IMG/VR virus record: IMGVR_UViG_3300020451_001396
Location: 1 to 49,801 of that record
Source: a virus
Direction: 5' to 3' (one strand)
DNA length: 49,801 bases
In this document: piece by piece, positions 29,789 through 38,704 of the stretch
Position numbering within the stretch: position 1 is the stretch's first letter
How the letters are laid out: each line of letters starts with the position of its first letter
The notes under the pieces: model-generated
The model's database searches: none
What the model saw: only the letters and a program-made list of their open reading frames with translations
What the model was told of the DNA's origin: nothing
Program-made: the position numbers and the translations under genes

Positions 29789-30559
29789 TTATGGGGTTCC
29801 ACCATCGATTGTAATACCACTAATATTAGTTAGCGTTTCTCCTAGATTAACAGAGGTTGTTCCTAGCGTAACAAAGCCATTAGAAACAGTATCAGCATTG
29901 CCTGTTAGATCTCCAATATAATTTCCTGTAGTATGTATATTGCCACCAGTAAATTCCCATCTATTATTTGAATCATTCCATAATAGACTTTGATGATCTA
30001 CTCCGTCATAAACACGAAAACCACCAACACTTAATCCGCTGGTATTAACAGTAATAATATTATCTCCAATATTAACTTCTGTACTATTTACTGTAGTGGT
30101 TGTGCCATGTACAGTTAAATCTCCACCTAAAGTCATATTATTGATATTAGCAATATTCCTGCTACTATCTAGAACCAACGCTTTACTAGCTTCTGCTGTA
30201 CCAGCAGAGGATAAATCTAAATAATTAATCTCAGCAGCTGTACTAGTAACTCCATTAATTTGATCAGGTTCTATTCCACTAACTGCTATACTTAACGTCC
30301 CAGCAGTATCATCATACGCTGTACTAATACCACTAACTCCTACAGCTAATCCATTAACTATATCTTCAACTTCATCTTCAGTCAATCCTATGTATGCTAA
30401 TGAAGCCCATGAGGTAGTTCCATCACCAACTTTTAACTTTTTAAGAGTGCTATCTAGACCTAATTCCCCAGCCGATAAAACAGGACCATTCGGGCTATTA
30501 ACAGCTGTCCACTCACTTGTGGTACCTCTTCTTAATCTAATAGTTGTATTAACGGGCAT
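29789..30559 (-). CDS. Tail fibre protein with Mtd-like N-terminus, 256 aa
   Basis: Residues 6-55 (TIRLRRGTTSEWTAVNSP, AGELGLDS, LKVGDGTTSWASL) match the same Mtd-type N-terminal module as the 581-aa neighbour. The rest has fibre-type motifs (TAAEINYLDLSSAG, LGGDLTVHGTTTTVNST) and ends ITIDGGTP. The adjacent 74-aa protein ends YTIDCGTP, suggesting a shared tail-end motif. It probably assembles with the 581-aa fibre. Confidence 0.8.
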   Translation of the reverse strand: MPVNTTIRLRRGTTSEWTAVNSPNGPVLSAGELGLDSTLKKLKVGDGTTSWASLAYIGLTEDEVEDIVNGLAVGVSGISTAYDDTAGTLSIAVSGIEPDQINGVTSTAAEINYLDLSSAGTAEASKALVLDSSRNIANINNMTLGGDLTVHGTTTTVNSTEVNIGDNIITVNTSGLSVGGFRVYDGVDHQSLLWNDSNNRWEFTGGNIHTTGNYIGDLTGNADTVSNGFVTLGTTSVNLGETLTNISGITIDGGTP

Positions 30560-30574
30560 GATTTACTTTCTTAA

Positions 30575-30799
30575 CTATGGAGTTCCACAATCTATAGTAT
30601 AACTATCTATATAATTACTAATAAAGCTGTTTAATCCTACAACATCATTAGCATTAGCAGTCTGTATAACCTCTTTGATTACTTCAACATTATTTGCACT
30701 AGAAAGCTCTACTGTTACAGAATTACTTGATGATGCAGTAGATGTCTCAATTTGTACGGTATAGGAGTCGTTATTAATTTCAATAGTCTTATCACTCAT
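30575..30799 (-). CDS. Small fibre-region protein, 74 aa
   Basis: The ATG at 30799 shares one base with the stop of the upstream gene (TAATG). A longer reading from a TTG is less likely. The sequence MSDKTIEINNDSY is followed by Ser/Val-rich strands and ends DCGTP, like the end of the next gene's product. Function unknown; possibly a fibre accessory. Confidence 0.6.
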   Translation of the reverse strand: MSDKTIEINNDSYTVQIETSTASSSNSVTVELSSANNVEVIKEVIQTANANDVVGLNSFISNYIDSYTIDCGTP

Positions 30800-31209
30800 T
30801 ATGTGCAATCCAATGCTGTGCTAGATTTACTAAATCGTTTGTTGACAGTAACAGTACCATATAAAAGCCTAGTAGTAAATTTACCACCACCAGACCCACT
30901 GGCATAATGGTCTGTATCAGATTGTAATTCTAAATCATATTTAGCATTTGTAAAATCAAAAGCATTAGTTATGCTTGAGGGAAATTCTAGAGTTAGTTTT
31001 CCAGCAGCTCCATCCAGTGTGAATTTATAAAGAGTATAATCAACATTGGTAGTAGAGTATATTGATACAGTGTTGGTGTTGGTTTTCCATGTTAGTCTAC
31101 CACACCAATTGCTGATATCTATAACTGCGCCGTTGCTGTCCTTATATATCCACGATACTCTAAATGAAGATCCTTGTTCTATCTCAAAATCATATTGTGC
31201 TGCGCTCAT
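30799..31209 (-). CDS. Small beta virion protein, paralogue of N-terminal half of the 332-aa protein
   Basis: The ATG at 31209 has AGAGG at five-base spacing; an upstream GTG at 31215 overlaps that site and is rejected. The 136-aa product has YDFEIEQGSSFRVSWIYKDS and VIDIS near the N-terminus, the same pattern as residues 1-40 of the protein at 25130-26128. It is the first gene after the capsid terminator and may be driven by the AT-rich element at 31245-31252. It is probably a structural beta domain of unknown location. Confidence 0.6.
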   Translation of the reverse strand: MSAAQYDFEIEQGSSFRVSWIYKDSNGAVIDISNWCGRLTWKTNTNTVSIYSTTNVDYTLYKFTLDGAAGKLTLEFPSSITNAFDFTNAKYDLELQSDTDHYASGSGGGKFTTRLLYGTVTVNKRFSKSSTALDCT

Positions 31210-31244
31210 AGACACCTCTATAGAATGCTTAGTGCGTTACTACG

Positions 31245-31252
31245 TATTTATG
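31245..31252 (-). promoter_or_regulatory. Possible late-type promoter element
   Basis: CATAAATA on the minus strand differs by one base from the T4 late consensus TATAAATA. It sits 36 bp upstream of the gene starting at 31209 and just after the capsid terminator. The window encodes a sigma-region-2-like protein, so a phage-specific promoter is plausible, but one motif is weak evidence. Confidence 0.3.
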
Positions 31253-31267
31253 TATACACTATAAAAG

Positions 31268-31300
31268 CAAAAAGGGCCAGCTAAACGCTAGCCCTTTTCT
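31268..31300 (-). terminator. Intrinsic terminator after the major capsid gene
   Basis: On the minus strand an 8-bp GC-rich stem with one G-U pair (GGGCTAGC / GCTGGCCC) and a 5-nt loop is followed by TTTTT. A-rich sequence precedes it, so it could work in both directions. It lies 28 bp after the capsid stop codon. Confidence 0.85.
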
Positions 31301-31328
31301 TTGAAAAAGTTAACAAGCAATAAACTTA

Positions 31329-32342
31329 TTATAGAGAACCGAGGAGAACTCTACGATTATCTAGAACGGCGAAGCCAACTTCTGCCCATCCGTAGAAGCC
31401 TGCTCTCTTCTGACGATGAAGTGTTTCATCTTCGAAGATTTGAACTTCTTGACGTACTGGCATGATGAAGCTGTCATTCTTTCTAAGATCAAGACCAACA
31501 ACAACTTCGGTATCACTACCTCCCATTGTTGCGTTTAAAGTATCGGTGTAGTAGTTTTGATACTCTTGACCGACACCCAATTCGTCAAGATCATGAAGAT
31601 TAACACCGAAAACTCTATTGACACTACCATCGGCAGCGGTATAGATTTCTCTACGTGTAATTTCATCAACCTGATCAACATTCCAGTTTCTGAGATCTTC
31701 CATAGCTTCAGGAGAAACATATAGATCTGTTAACTGGCCTCTGTTATTCGAAGCTGAGTTCCCGCCACCATTACGACGCATGACAGTCTTCATAAGACTA
31801 ACAAGACGCTTTGTGAACTGACCAGCGTCAGCATCACTGTCGAAGGTTACGATATTACGATCAACACCGGCAGCAAGCAATGTATGCCAGCCATCGTCAT
31901 TCATCTTCTTGGTGAACTGGCTTTCGAGAACTTCCATGGCACGACCAACGACATCCCAACGGGCGTCACGAGCATACTTTAAAAGATAATCGATGCTAGC
32001 ACCAACGTCATAAGTAGGAACCATGACGTAATCGCCTTCAACATGACGTTCTGGAATACGTCCATGATTAGGGATTGTATAAGCAACGAAATCTCTTTCG
32101 GAGCCTGGTGAAAGGAAATCAAGTGGAAATTCTGGAGTAGCACCAGGAGCAAGATTAATTGCTTCAAAGATACCTTCAAGAATATCACCACTTACAACAC
32201 CTTGTCTGAGCGGAAGCTCAAGAGCTTTAGCAAATTCGGCGTTAGCGTTTAAGGATTCTTCTCTGTTAGCAGAACCAGAACGTTTTAAAAGCTCTGTTAG
32301 TTCAGGAGAAGGAGTAAACTTTTTGACATTTTCTTCTGACAT
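31329..32342 (-). CDS. Major capsid protein (HK97-fold)
   Basis: The 337-aa protein starts at an ATG at 32342 preceded by a strong CGGAG site, as expected for the most abundant virion protein. Position is canonical: portal, protease/scaffold, decoration, capsid. HK97-like signs include a helical N-terminal arm and a spine-helix-like region (LLKYARDARWDVVGRAMEVLESQF at about 118-141). RGQLTDLYVSPEAMEDLRNW at about 204-223 matches the P-domain beta/alpha pattern seen in capsid proteins. The gene is directly followed by the terminator at 31268-31300. Confidence 0.85.
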   Translation of the reverse strand: MSEENVKKFTPSPELTELLKRSGSANREESLNANAEFAKALELPLRQGVVSGDILEGIFEAINLAPGATPEFPLDFLSPGSERDFVAYTIPNHGRIPERHVEGDYVMVPTYDVGASIDYLLKYARDARWDVVGRAMEVLESQFTKKMNDDGWHTLLAAGVDRNIVTFDSDADAGQFTKRLVSLMKTVMRRNGGGNSASNNRGQLTDLYVSPEAMEDLRNWNVDQVDEITRREIYTAADGSVNRVFGVNLHDLDELGVGQEYQNYYTDTLNATMGGSDTEVVVGLDLRKNDSFIMPVRQEVQIFEDETLHRQKRAGFYGWAEVGFAVLDNRRVLLGSL

Positions 32343-32372
32343 TTTTTATTTCTCCGTTTGTAGGTTATTGAA

Positions 32373-32825
32373 TTAGACGATGTTGATTGCAACTTTTGCA
32401 AAACCATCAGCATCTTTAGAGCTTAAAAACGTACCAATCTTAACTGTTCCGGTTGCTTGTGAATCACTGATTTGACCACTATTAGCGGTATAGGCAGCGT
32501 CACCAGCAGTCGGAGTTCCACTGATATCATCAGTAGTCACTTGACCAACTCTTAAGAGAGCAACTTTACTACCAAGAGACACTTCGTCTTTATGGAAGTT
32601 AATGTGCTGTCTGGTTAAATCAATATCAACCACATCATTTAATAGAACACCTACAGGTGCTACACCACTTGCATCAGCATTGTAAGCAACAACAGCAGCG
32701 CTGTTATCCATTGCTACACCACTAGCGCCAGTGACCATGCCTGCTACACCACCTCTGGTTTCAGCAGTATTCATGAAAAATGAAAGATCTACTAACGTTT
32801 CGATACGATCAGGTTTTAGGGCCAT
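32373..32825 (-). CDS. Putative capsid decoration/cement protein
   Basis: The 150-aa product, preceded by an ACGGAGAA site, is Ala/Gly/Val-rich. Its end, TVKIGTFLSSKDADGFAKVAINIV, resembles capsid cement or DUF2190-like small head proteins. Placement directly upstream of the capsid gene fits. A strong ribosome binding site and compact beta composition suggest a high-copy head surface protein. Confidence 0.6.
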   Translation of the reverse strand: MALKPDRIETLVDLSFFMNTAETRGGVAGMVTGASGVAMDNSAAVVAYNADASGVAPVGVLLNDVVDIDLTRQHINFHKDEVSLGSKVALLRVGQVTTDDISGTPTAGDAAYTANSGQISDSQATGTVKIGTFLSSKDADGFAKVAINIV

Positions 32826-32848
32826 TTTATTTCTCCGTTTTAATAGGT

Positions 32849-33634
32849 TTATTTCTTGCCTAGTCTATGAAACACAAAATCTACCAGAGCTGCTCTAGTA
32901 CTTTCAGCTTCTGATTCTTCTTCACCACCAACTGCCAAAGTCACTTCTTCTTCAACTTCAACTTCATCAAGAATTTCTGATGCTTCGGAAGTGCCTTCTT
33001 CGCTATCTGTAGCTTCTTCTGTAGTTTCTTCAGTGTCAGATTCAGAGCTTTCTGTTGTTTCAGCAACCGGCTCCTCTGCAGACTCTTGATTTTGTGTTGA
33101 AACTTTACTTAACGTTGCTACAATACTTTCAAATTGTTCATCTGATAAAGATTCGAACTGCTTAGTGGTTGCATCGGCATCTTCTTCAGATAAACCAGCT
33201 TCTACTAAACTGCCCATTCTCTTCTTGTACATTTCAGCCATCATTCTTTCTTCTTCTTTTTCTCTATATGTGGCTAGTAACTCTTCTTTTTCTGCTAACT
33301 TCTTTTCGTACATAGCAGAAATTTCTTCTTCTTTGTTCTTCATCTCTGCGCAATGATCTGCTACAAGCTTTTCTGTAGCTTCCTTGAGCTTCTCTTCATG
33401 ACTAGCTTCAAGCTCTGTTGTTGCGCCTGCATGATCAGCTTCGATCTTTACTTTCATTTCTTCACAAGTCTTAGCTGCTTCAGCCTGAGCTGCTTCATGC
33501 TCTTGAGTGGCCGATTCTGCGGCTGAAGCTGTTTCTTGAATTTGTTTTTCAAGAGCTTCTACCTTCTCAGTAAGTTCTTTATTAACAGTTTCGAGTTCAG
33601 AGGGTTGCTCTGTTGCTGTTGCATTTTCGGCCAT
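32849..33634 (-). CDS. Nested scaffold protein from an internal start
   Basis: An in-frame ATG at 33634 (codon 272 of the fusion) is preceded by CGGAGAA nine bases upstream, the same sequence used by the decoration and capsid genes. It would give a free 261-aa scaffold (MAENATATEQPSELE onward) made in excess of the protease fusion, as phage lambda does with C and Nu3. The coiled coil is complete in this product. The existence of the shorter protein is inferred from the signal. Confidence 0.55.
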   Translation of the reverse strand: MAENATATEQPSELETVNKELTEKVEALEKQIQETASAAESATQEHEAAQAEAAKTCEEMKVKIEADHAGATTELEASHEEKLKEATEKLVADHCAEMKNKEEEISAMYEKKLAEKEELLATYREKEEERMMAEMYKKRMGSLVEAGLSEEDADATTKQFESLSDEQFESIVATLSKVSTQNQESAEEPVAETTESSESDTEETTEEATDSEEGTSEASEILDEVEVEEEVTLAVGGEEESEAESTRAALVDFVFHRLGKK

Positions 33635-34447
33635 AATATCGTTCTCCGTATAATGTGAATCGGTTTGATTATCAAATACACCTATTTTTTTATTTTCTTC
33701 ATTTTTTTCTGTATCAATATTGTTCTTTGTAAATATTATACTATCAGCATTTGCTGGTTTGTCAACAAAACCTTTCCCGCTAAAAGTTATATTTCTAAGA
33801 ACTCTACCAATTTTATGATTCTCAAATTCTCCCTTACCCCCATAACTTCTGAGGTATTTAGTCAAATAAGCAGTATCATAATTTCTATTTAAAACCTTGT
33901 ATTCTCCAGTACTTTGATTAATTAATCCATAATCAAAATCACTGAAAAAACACTCCATACTAACATACTTAGTACCATCTTCAATTTCTTTAATTAGTTG
34001 TTGGCTTCTAGCTTTTAATTCAGGATCTGTAAATGCTTTGTAAACTACAGAAGCAGTCATGATATGAAATTTATCAGGCAGATCACTAACTTTAGTATCT
34101 TCTGGTAAAACCTCACCTGATTCATCAACAGGCCAGTTAGAAACAATATGACCAATTATTGTATTTTCATCATGTTCTAAGTTTGTTGGTTTGTCTTCAG
34201 GAGTATTTTTTGCTGCCCATACTTCCGCCTTATCAAATATGTCGTCATTTTTATTCCAGTTACTGCTAACCAGAATCGACTGAACATAATATAAATCCTT
34301 ATCAGAATATGCTGCTACGCTTTTTGTTTTTTTATTCCCAATGCTTTCTACATTTGTAGGCTCAATACAAGTAGCATAGGAAATAGAACCTTTGCAAAGC
34401 ATTTCTACAGAAATACCATCTTCTTTTTCTTGATCGTATATAACCAT
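32849..34447 (-). CDS. Prohead maturation protease fused to scaffold
   Basis: The 532-aa protein starts at an ATG sharing a base with the portal stop (TAATG). Residues 1-240 look like a phage prohead protease: SAATYSDK-like N-terminal strands, VQSILVSSNWNKNDDIFD, a His in NLEHDENTIIGHI (about residue 93), and Ser in KYVSMECFF (about 165), consistent with a His/Ser herpesvirus-type protease fold. Residues about 270-532 are a Glu/Lys/Ala-rich coiled coil with an acidic end, typical of scaffold. Such fusions let the protease remove its own scaffold. Residue assignment of the catalytic pair is inferred. Confidence 0.7.
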   Translation of the reverse strand: MVIYDQEKEDGISVEMLCKGSISYATCIEPTNVESIGNKKTKSVAAYSDKDLYYVQSILVSSNWNKNDDIFDKAEVWAAKNTPEDKPTNLEHDENTIIGHIVSNWPVDESGEVLPEDTKVSDLPDKFHIMTASVVYKAFTDPELKARSQQLIKEIEDGTKYVSMECFFSDFDYGLINQSTGEYKVLNRNYDTAYLTKYLRSYGGKGEFENHKIGRVLRNITFSGKGFVDKPANADSIIFTKNNIDTEKNEENKKIGVFDNQTDSHYTENDIMAENATATEQPSELETVNKELTEKVEALEKQIQETASAAESATQEHEAAQAEAAKTCEEMKVKIEADHAGATTELEASHEEKLKEATEKLVADHCAEMKNKEEEISAMYEKKLAEKEELLATYREKEEERMMAEMYKKRMGSLVEAGLSEEDADATTKQFESLSDEQFESIVATLSKVSTQNQESAEEPVAETTESSESDTEETTEEATDSEEGTSEASEILDEVEVEEEVTLAVGGEEESEAESTRAALVDFVFHRLGKK

Positions 34448-36633
34448 TATTGTTTCTCCGGAGTTGAACCAATTTCTCTATACACCAAACTATAAAATAT
34501 AGCTTTAGCCTGCTTTTGATCATCAATAGACATTTCGCTGTTTATCTTGGCCTGTAAATCATATTGCCACTTTTTATACAATGACATAGAGGAGTTAATA
34601 TTTGGAGTATTAATTTTCGACAAGCATTCCTTAACTAGTTCACTACTAATCTTAGTATAAGGATCAATCGAAAACAGTACTTTTGTTTTAATACTATCTA
34701 ATTCTTCATATTCTTGACTAGACAAACTTCTAAGATTTTTCTTTTTATAAAACTGCAAAAGTATAGGATTTAAAGACTTAGCAATTTCATCTTGAGCTTT
34801 TGTAGCCCATAACATCAAGCCAGCACCTGTCTGTGGTCTAAATGTTTTTTCTTTGCGTTTTTCAGAATCTTTTGAATTTTTAGGTCTGCCCTGTCCAGGA
34901 ACTCCAGTAACCGCAGGTTCTTTTTTAGGAGTAAGTTCTTCCTTTATCTCTACTATATTCTTTTCCCCTTCTTTCTTAGGAAGTAAGTCTAATCCTACTT
35001 CGCTTGGGGTGGCTAAACCTAATTGTAAAGCAATCTTCTTCAAGGAGGAATCAAACGTATTATCTGAAAACGGTCCAGTTTTTTGTGGCATCTTTTTATT
35101 CTTACGAGACTTACTTTCTCTTTTTACTCTAGTCTTTTCCATGTCATCACTAAATCCAAAACGGGTTTTAAGAACCTCTTCAGAAATTATATTTCTATCA
35201 GCAAGCTGAATCAATAGTGACTTTTCTGACTCTTCATTACTTAAATCCATTTTATCAAATTCTATAGTAGCTGGAGATGAAAATCCCATAGCCTTTTGTA
35301 CAATACGAATTTCATTTTCCCAAAATTTTGCTAAAACATCTCTTCCATATTGTAGTCTTTGAGTTAATGTTTTTAAACTAATAAAGTTATTAGTAGTACC
35401 TGCTGCGCCATATGTTCCAGTAAGAGTTGGAGGAATACCTAGTCCAGCATATACGCTGTTAAGATGAGGAGTATATTTACCCTCCCCTAAAAATTGATGA
35501 ACACTAGTTCTGCTTTCTAGTAATTCAATATCTGGACCCCAAACTAAATCCATTGTTCCTCCACCAACATTATTTCCAAGAATCTGCGCTAATTTAGCCG
35601 TAGCGCTTTTAGTAGGAGCAATTCTATGTTCTAAATTACCCAACTTAAAAATACGAATATTGGAAATGGCTCCATCTAAAGCTGCCATATCTGCTAGCTT
35701 TAATTTCTCAATAACTGTAATGTCATCCATGATTGCATATATCATAGGATAAGCCCAGCTCTGCCAATCATCTTTTTTGTAATGATATACCAAAGTAGTT
35801 TCTGGATCTAAAGGATATTTTTGTTTAGCTTTAGCTGCTTGAATAATGGCTTGAGGTAAATTACTAACTATTTCTTTCGCGCTTTCCGTTTTAGGATTAT
35901 TAATCATCTTTCTTAAAGAAGCTGGAAGCGTTAATTCATATTTTTTATTTCTGACAAATGAAGCGGCTGCTCCACCAGAAACATCCACATACATAGGATC
36001 TATGAATGTATAAATCCAAGGAATTTCTCTGGCCTTTACTTCAGAATCTAAAGATAAAAGATTAATATCTGCTGATGCGTTGGCAGCATACATTTGTTGG
36101 ATAGATTTAGTACTTAATTTTCCAGCCTGTCTATTTATGACAATATTGCCACTCTTATACAGGTTATTTAAAAATCTCTCACTTCTATCTTTGCCATTAA
36201 TTCTTCTAAACCACTCCTGATAAAATCTTTCTGTTTTCTTTACTTTATGAACAAGTCTAATCCCCTGACTTGCAAAATCTCCCATAAGATCAATAACGTT
36301 TTTGACTAAACCCACCCTTTGATAAATATCATCGGTTTTACCTAAAATGTTTTTAATCTTCGTAGGAACTTTTTCGTGTTCCCTAAAATAGTCATAATCA
36401 CTACGAGTTAAACCAGGTCTACCATCTGTTGATGTATCTAGTCCAGAGAAGTCTGAACGAAATCTACCAGCCTTAGCAGAATGAACCATGCCATATTCTT
36501 CTAAAGCTTCGCCAGAAGCTTTCATAGCTTTTTCTCTGCTAGTAGCGTCGTTATCCCAGAAAACATACGCTTCCTCTGGTTCAGGTTTAGCGTCTTTGAT
36601 TACGTCGTTCTGATTTTTGTCTTTGTCTGTCAT
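34447..36633 (-). CDS. Portal protein
   Basis: The 728-aa protein lies between terminase and protease/scaffold, the canonical position. It has portal-like features: N-terminal helices, a wing-region stretch EIPWIYTFIDPMYVDVSG at about 203-220, a crown-type helical segment LKTLTQRLQYGRDVLAKFW near 427, and AGLGIPPTLTGTYG near 405. The Lys-rich C-terminal part contains a GRPKNSKD stretch. The start ATG at 36633 has no clear Shine-Dalgarno; a TATAAT lies only five bases upstream. The stop overlaps the next start (TAATG). Confidence 0.85.
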   Translation of the reverse strand: MTDKDKNQNDVIKDAKPEPEEAYVFWDNDATSREKAMKASGEALEEYGMVHSAKAGRFRSDFSGLDTSTDGRPGLTRSDYDYFREHEKVPTKIKNILGKTDDIYQRVGLVKNVIDLMGDFASQGIRLVHKVKKTERFYQEWFRRINGKDRSERFLNNLYKSGNIVINRQAGKLSTKSIQQMYAANASADINLLSLDSEVKAREIPWIYTFIDPMYVDVSGGAAASFVRNKKYELTLPASLRKMINNPKTESAKEIVSNLPQAIIQAAKAKQKYPLDPETTLVYHYKKDDWQSWAYPMIYAIMDDITVIEKLKLADMAALDGAISNIRIFKLGNLEHRIAPTKSATAKLAQILGNNVGGGTMDLVWGPDIELLESRTSVHQFLGEGKYTPHLNSVYAGLGIPPTLTGTYGAAGTTNNFISLKTLTQRLQYGRDVLAKFWENEIRIVQKAMGFSSPATIEFDKMDLSNEESEKSLLIQLADRNIISEEVLKTRFGFSDDMEKTRVKRESKSRKNKKMPQKTGPFSDNTFDSSLKKIALQLGLATPSEVGLDLLPKKEGEKNIVEIKEELTPKKEPAVTGVPGQGRPKNSKDSEKRKEKTFRPQTGAGLMLWATKAQDEIAKSLNPILLQFYKKKNLRSLSSQEYEELDSIKTKVLFSIDPYTKISSELVKECLSKINTPNINSSMSLYKKWQYDLQAKINSEMSIDDQKQAKAIFYSLVYREIGSTPEKQ

Positions 36634-36638
36634 AATTT

Positions 36639-36667
36639 ATTATAATAAGATTCTAATGGTATTGCAA
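36639..36667 (-). promoter_or_regulatory. Candidate promoter before portal gene
   Basis: TTGCAA (36662-36667) and a perfect TATAAT (36639-36644) are 17 bp apart, ending five bases before the portal ATG. If used, the transcript would start within or next to the start codon. AT-rich chance similarity cannot be excluded. Confidence 0.45.
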
Positions 36668-36676
36668 TACGATTGA

Positions 36677-38704
36677 TTATTTTCTATATACACCAAGATA
36701 AATATCTTCGCTATTTACTGACGAAGTAAACCATTCTGGTCCTTTATACATATCTCCACTTTGCTTGCCTATATCTCTAAGATTTCCTCCAATATTATCA
36801 AACTTAGGAGTATTTTCTGGACGCTTAACAGTTCTAGACATCATATTAGCTATTAATAAAGAACTGTATCTATCTTTTCTTAGTCTTCCCTTCTTACCAT
36901 TTTGCAGCTTAACTTCTGGAGTATCCCATCTATCTCTAGCATTAGGTCCTGTACTAGTTTGTGTCATTACTATGGTAGTTAATTCATTTTTTAATTCTTC
37001 TATCTCTAAAATACAGTCGCTAGTATTATCATATAAGTTCTCTAGAGAAGAGTCAATAACATTTGTGCCTTCTTTTTCCAAAGCTAAGCCTAATGTTAAG
37101 TTATCAAATCTAGGAAATAATAGAACTTTATCTTCTAAGTCTTTTCTTAATCCGTGATTGGCTTGTGCTATCCAATCAGCCTTGGCAAACTGTACCATAT
37201 CTAAAATATGCAAACCTGCTTGATCGTCCGTGTCTTTTCTTTTCTTTGGGTCTATAATGGGTAGTATTAAATTTTCTCCATCTTGTAGATTGTTGGGATC
37301 GTGCAAAGCTTCTTCTATAGCAATTCCTCCTCCTTGAGCATCTAATCCTATTAGTGTGGCTGGAAAAACTTTCATTAGATTACGTATCTTCCTAGCACAA
37401 AAACTATAGTAGTCATATTCTTCTACTAACCCTGTTTTTTGTCGATCTTTAAAATTTACCCTATTGGTAGTCCATACATAAACTATTCGGCTGTGTGTGG
37501 GATGAATCTCTAATACCACAATACTGAAATTATCTTTTTCCGACGCTGGGTCAATTCCATATACATATTGCCTATCTGATTTTCCTTGCGTGACTGCATC
37601 GAAAACTATTTTTTCTTCATTAATCGTTATAGGGTTTTCATCATTTGCAACACATGCTTCTATCAAACTTCTTTTAAAGAATCCGTCACTATCACTTACA
37701 AAACAAGCAGCATACTCCATATTATATATTCCTGTATGAATAGTAGCCTTGGCTCTTGCAACTTGTTTGTCGTCCATAAACCCCTTAGGTATCAGCTCGT
37801 ACGGCACTCTAATAATACTATAGTCTCTCCAGTTAAAATTTTCAGGGACTTCCCCCTTAAAAATTTCTTCCAGTTTATGCGTATCTCCACCTGTTTCAAT
37901 GATAGATTTGTACCTTTTCCAATACTGGGCAAAATGCTTAAAACCATAATCTGCTGTTCCTGTGATAATAGCTTGATTGCTTTTTGTATTCGATAGATTT
38001 TCAAGATCTTCATTCCAAACTCCAGCTTCTATCATAGCTTTCTTTTTGGCTTGAAATTTTACATTCTCAATAGGAGTAGCACTAACAGCAGCAAAACCAG
38101 CAACAACAGTCTCATAAATATCAGGAGATATAGAAGCAAATTCGTCAGCAATAATAATATGTGCTCTTAGACCTCTGATTTTACTACCGTCACCCATAGG
38201 TACAGCAATAGTCCAACTGTCTCCTAATCTAATAGTACATCTGTCTACGTCTCTTCTAGGGCCATCTTCATTACCGCTAAAAATACTACGAAGTATTGGG
38301 CTATTTCTCCATATCGTTTCCATGTACTCAAATATAATTTTACTCTGTCTAAAAGCAGCACCAACTACTACGATCTTAGTACCAGGATTAAATGTACATT
38401 TTAATATACAATAGAGACTCATTAAAAAAGACTTACCAAATCCACGACTAGCTACAAACATAGGAAATGGACGAAGCCAGAATTCTTGCAAGATTGCAAC
38501 CTGAATAGGATGAAGCTGAATATTAAATAATAACTTAACAGTAGAAGCTAAATAATCAGGATCTCTAACCAATCTCATGAGATGCACATCTGGTTTCTCT
38601 ATATCATCCTTGGTCCTATTGATCATAGGATTATGGTCTATCTTGATTTGATCAAGATTGCCTAGACCTAACCACGCATCATCATAAGTTGAATTATCAG
38701 CCAT
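36677..38704 (-). CDS. terL: Terminase large subunit
   Basis: The 675-aa DNA-packaging motor has a Walker A-like ASRGFGKSF at residues about 83-91 and a Walker B IIIADEF at about 180-186. A SNQAIITGTADYG coupling-type motif lies near 245. RNase-H-like nuclease motifs follow: YGIDPASEKD near 381, LIGLDAQGGG near 445 and a later acidic helix (DCILEIEEL). Length fits the family with an N-terminal extension. The start at 38704 overlaps the upstream gene by eight bases. It acts with the likely small subunit at 40984-41805 and the portal. Confidence 0.92.
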   Translation of the reverse strand: MADNSTYDDAWLGLGNLDQIKIDHNPMINRTKDDIEKPDVHLMRLVRDPDYLASTVKLLFNIQLHPIQVAILQEFWLRPFPMFVASRGFGKSFLMSLYCILKCTFNPGTKIVVVGAAFRQSKIIFEYMETIWRNSPILRSIFSGNEDGPRRDVDRCTIRLGDSWTIAVPMGDGSKIRGLRAHIIIADEFASISPDIYETVVAGFAAVSATPIENVKFQAKKKAMIEAGVWNEDLENLSNTKSNQAIITGTADYGFKHFAQYWKRYKSIIETGGDTHKLEEIFKGEVPENFNWRDYSIIRVPYELIPKGFMDDKQVARAKATIHTGIYNMEYAACFVSDSDGFFKRSLIEACVANDENPITINEEKIVFDAVTQGKSDRQYVYGIDPASEKDNFSIVVLEIHPTHSRIVYVWTTNRVNFKDRQKTGLVEEYDYYSFCARKIRNLMKVFPATLIGLDAQGGGIAIEEALHDPNNLQDGENLILPIIDPKKRKDTDDQAGLHILDMVQFAKADWIAQANHGLRKDLEDKVLLFPRFDNLTLGLALEKEGTNVIDSSLENLYDNTSDCILEIEELKNELTTIVMTQTSTGPNARDRWDTPEVKLQNGKKGRLRKDRYSSLLIANMMSRTVKRPENTPKFDNIGGNLRDIGKQSGDMYKGPEWFTSSVNSEDIYLGVYRK

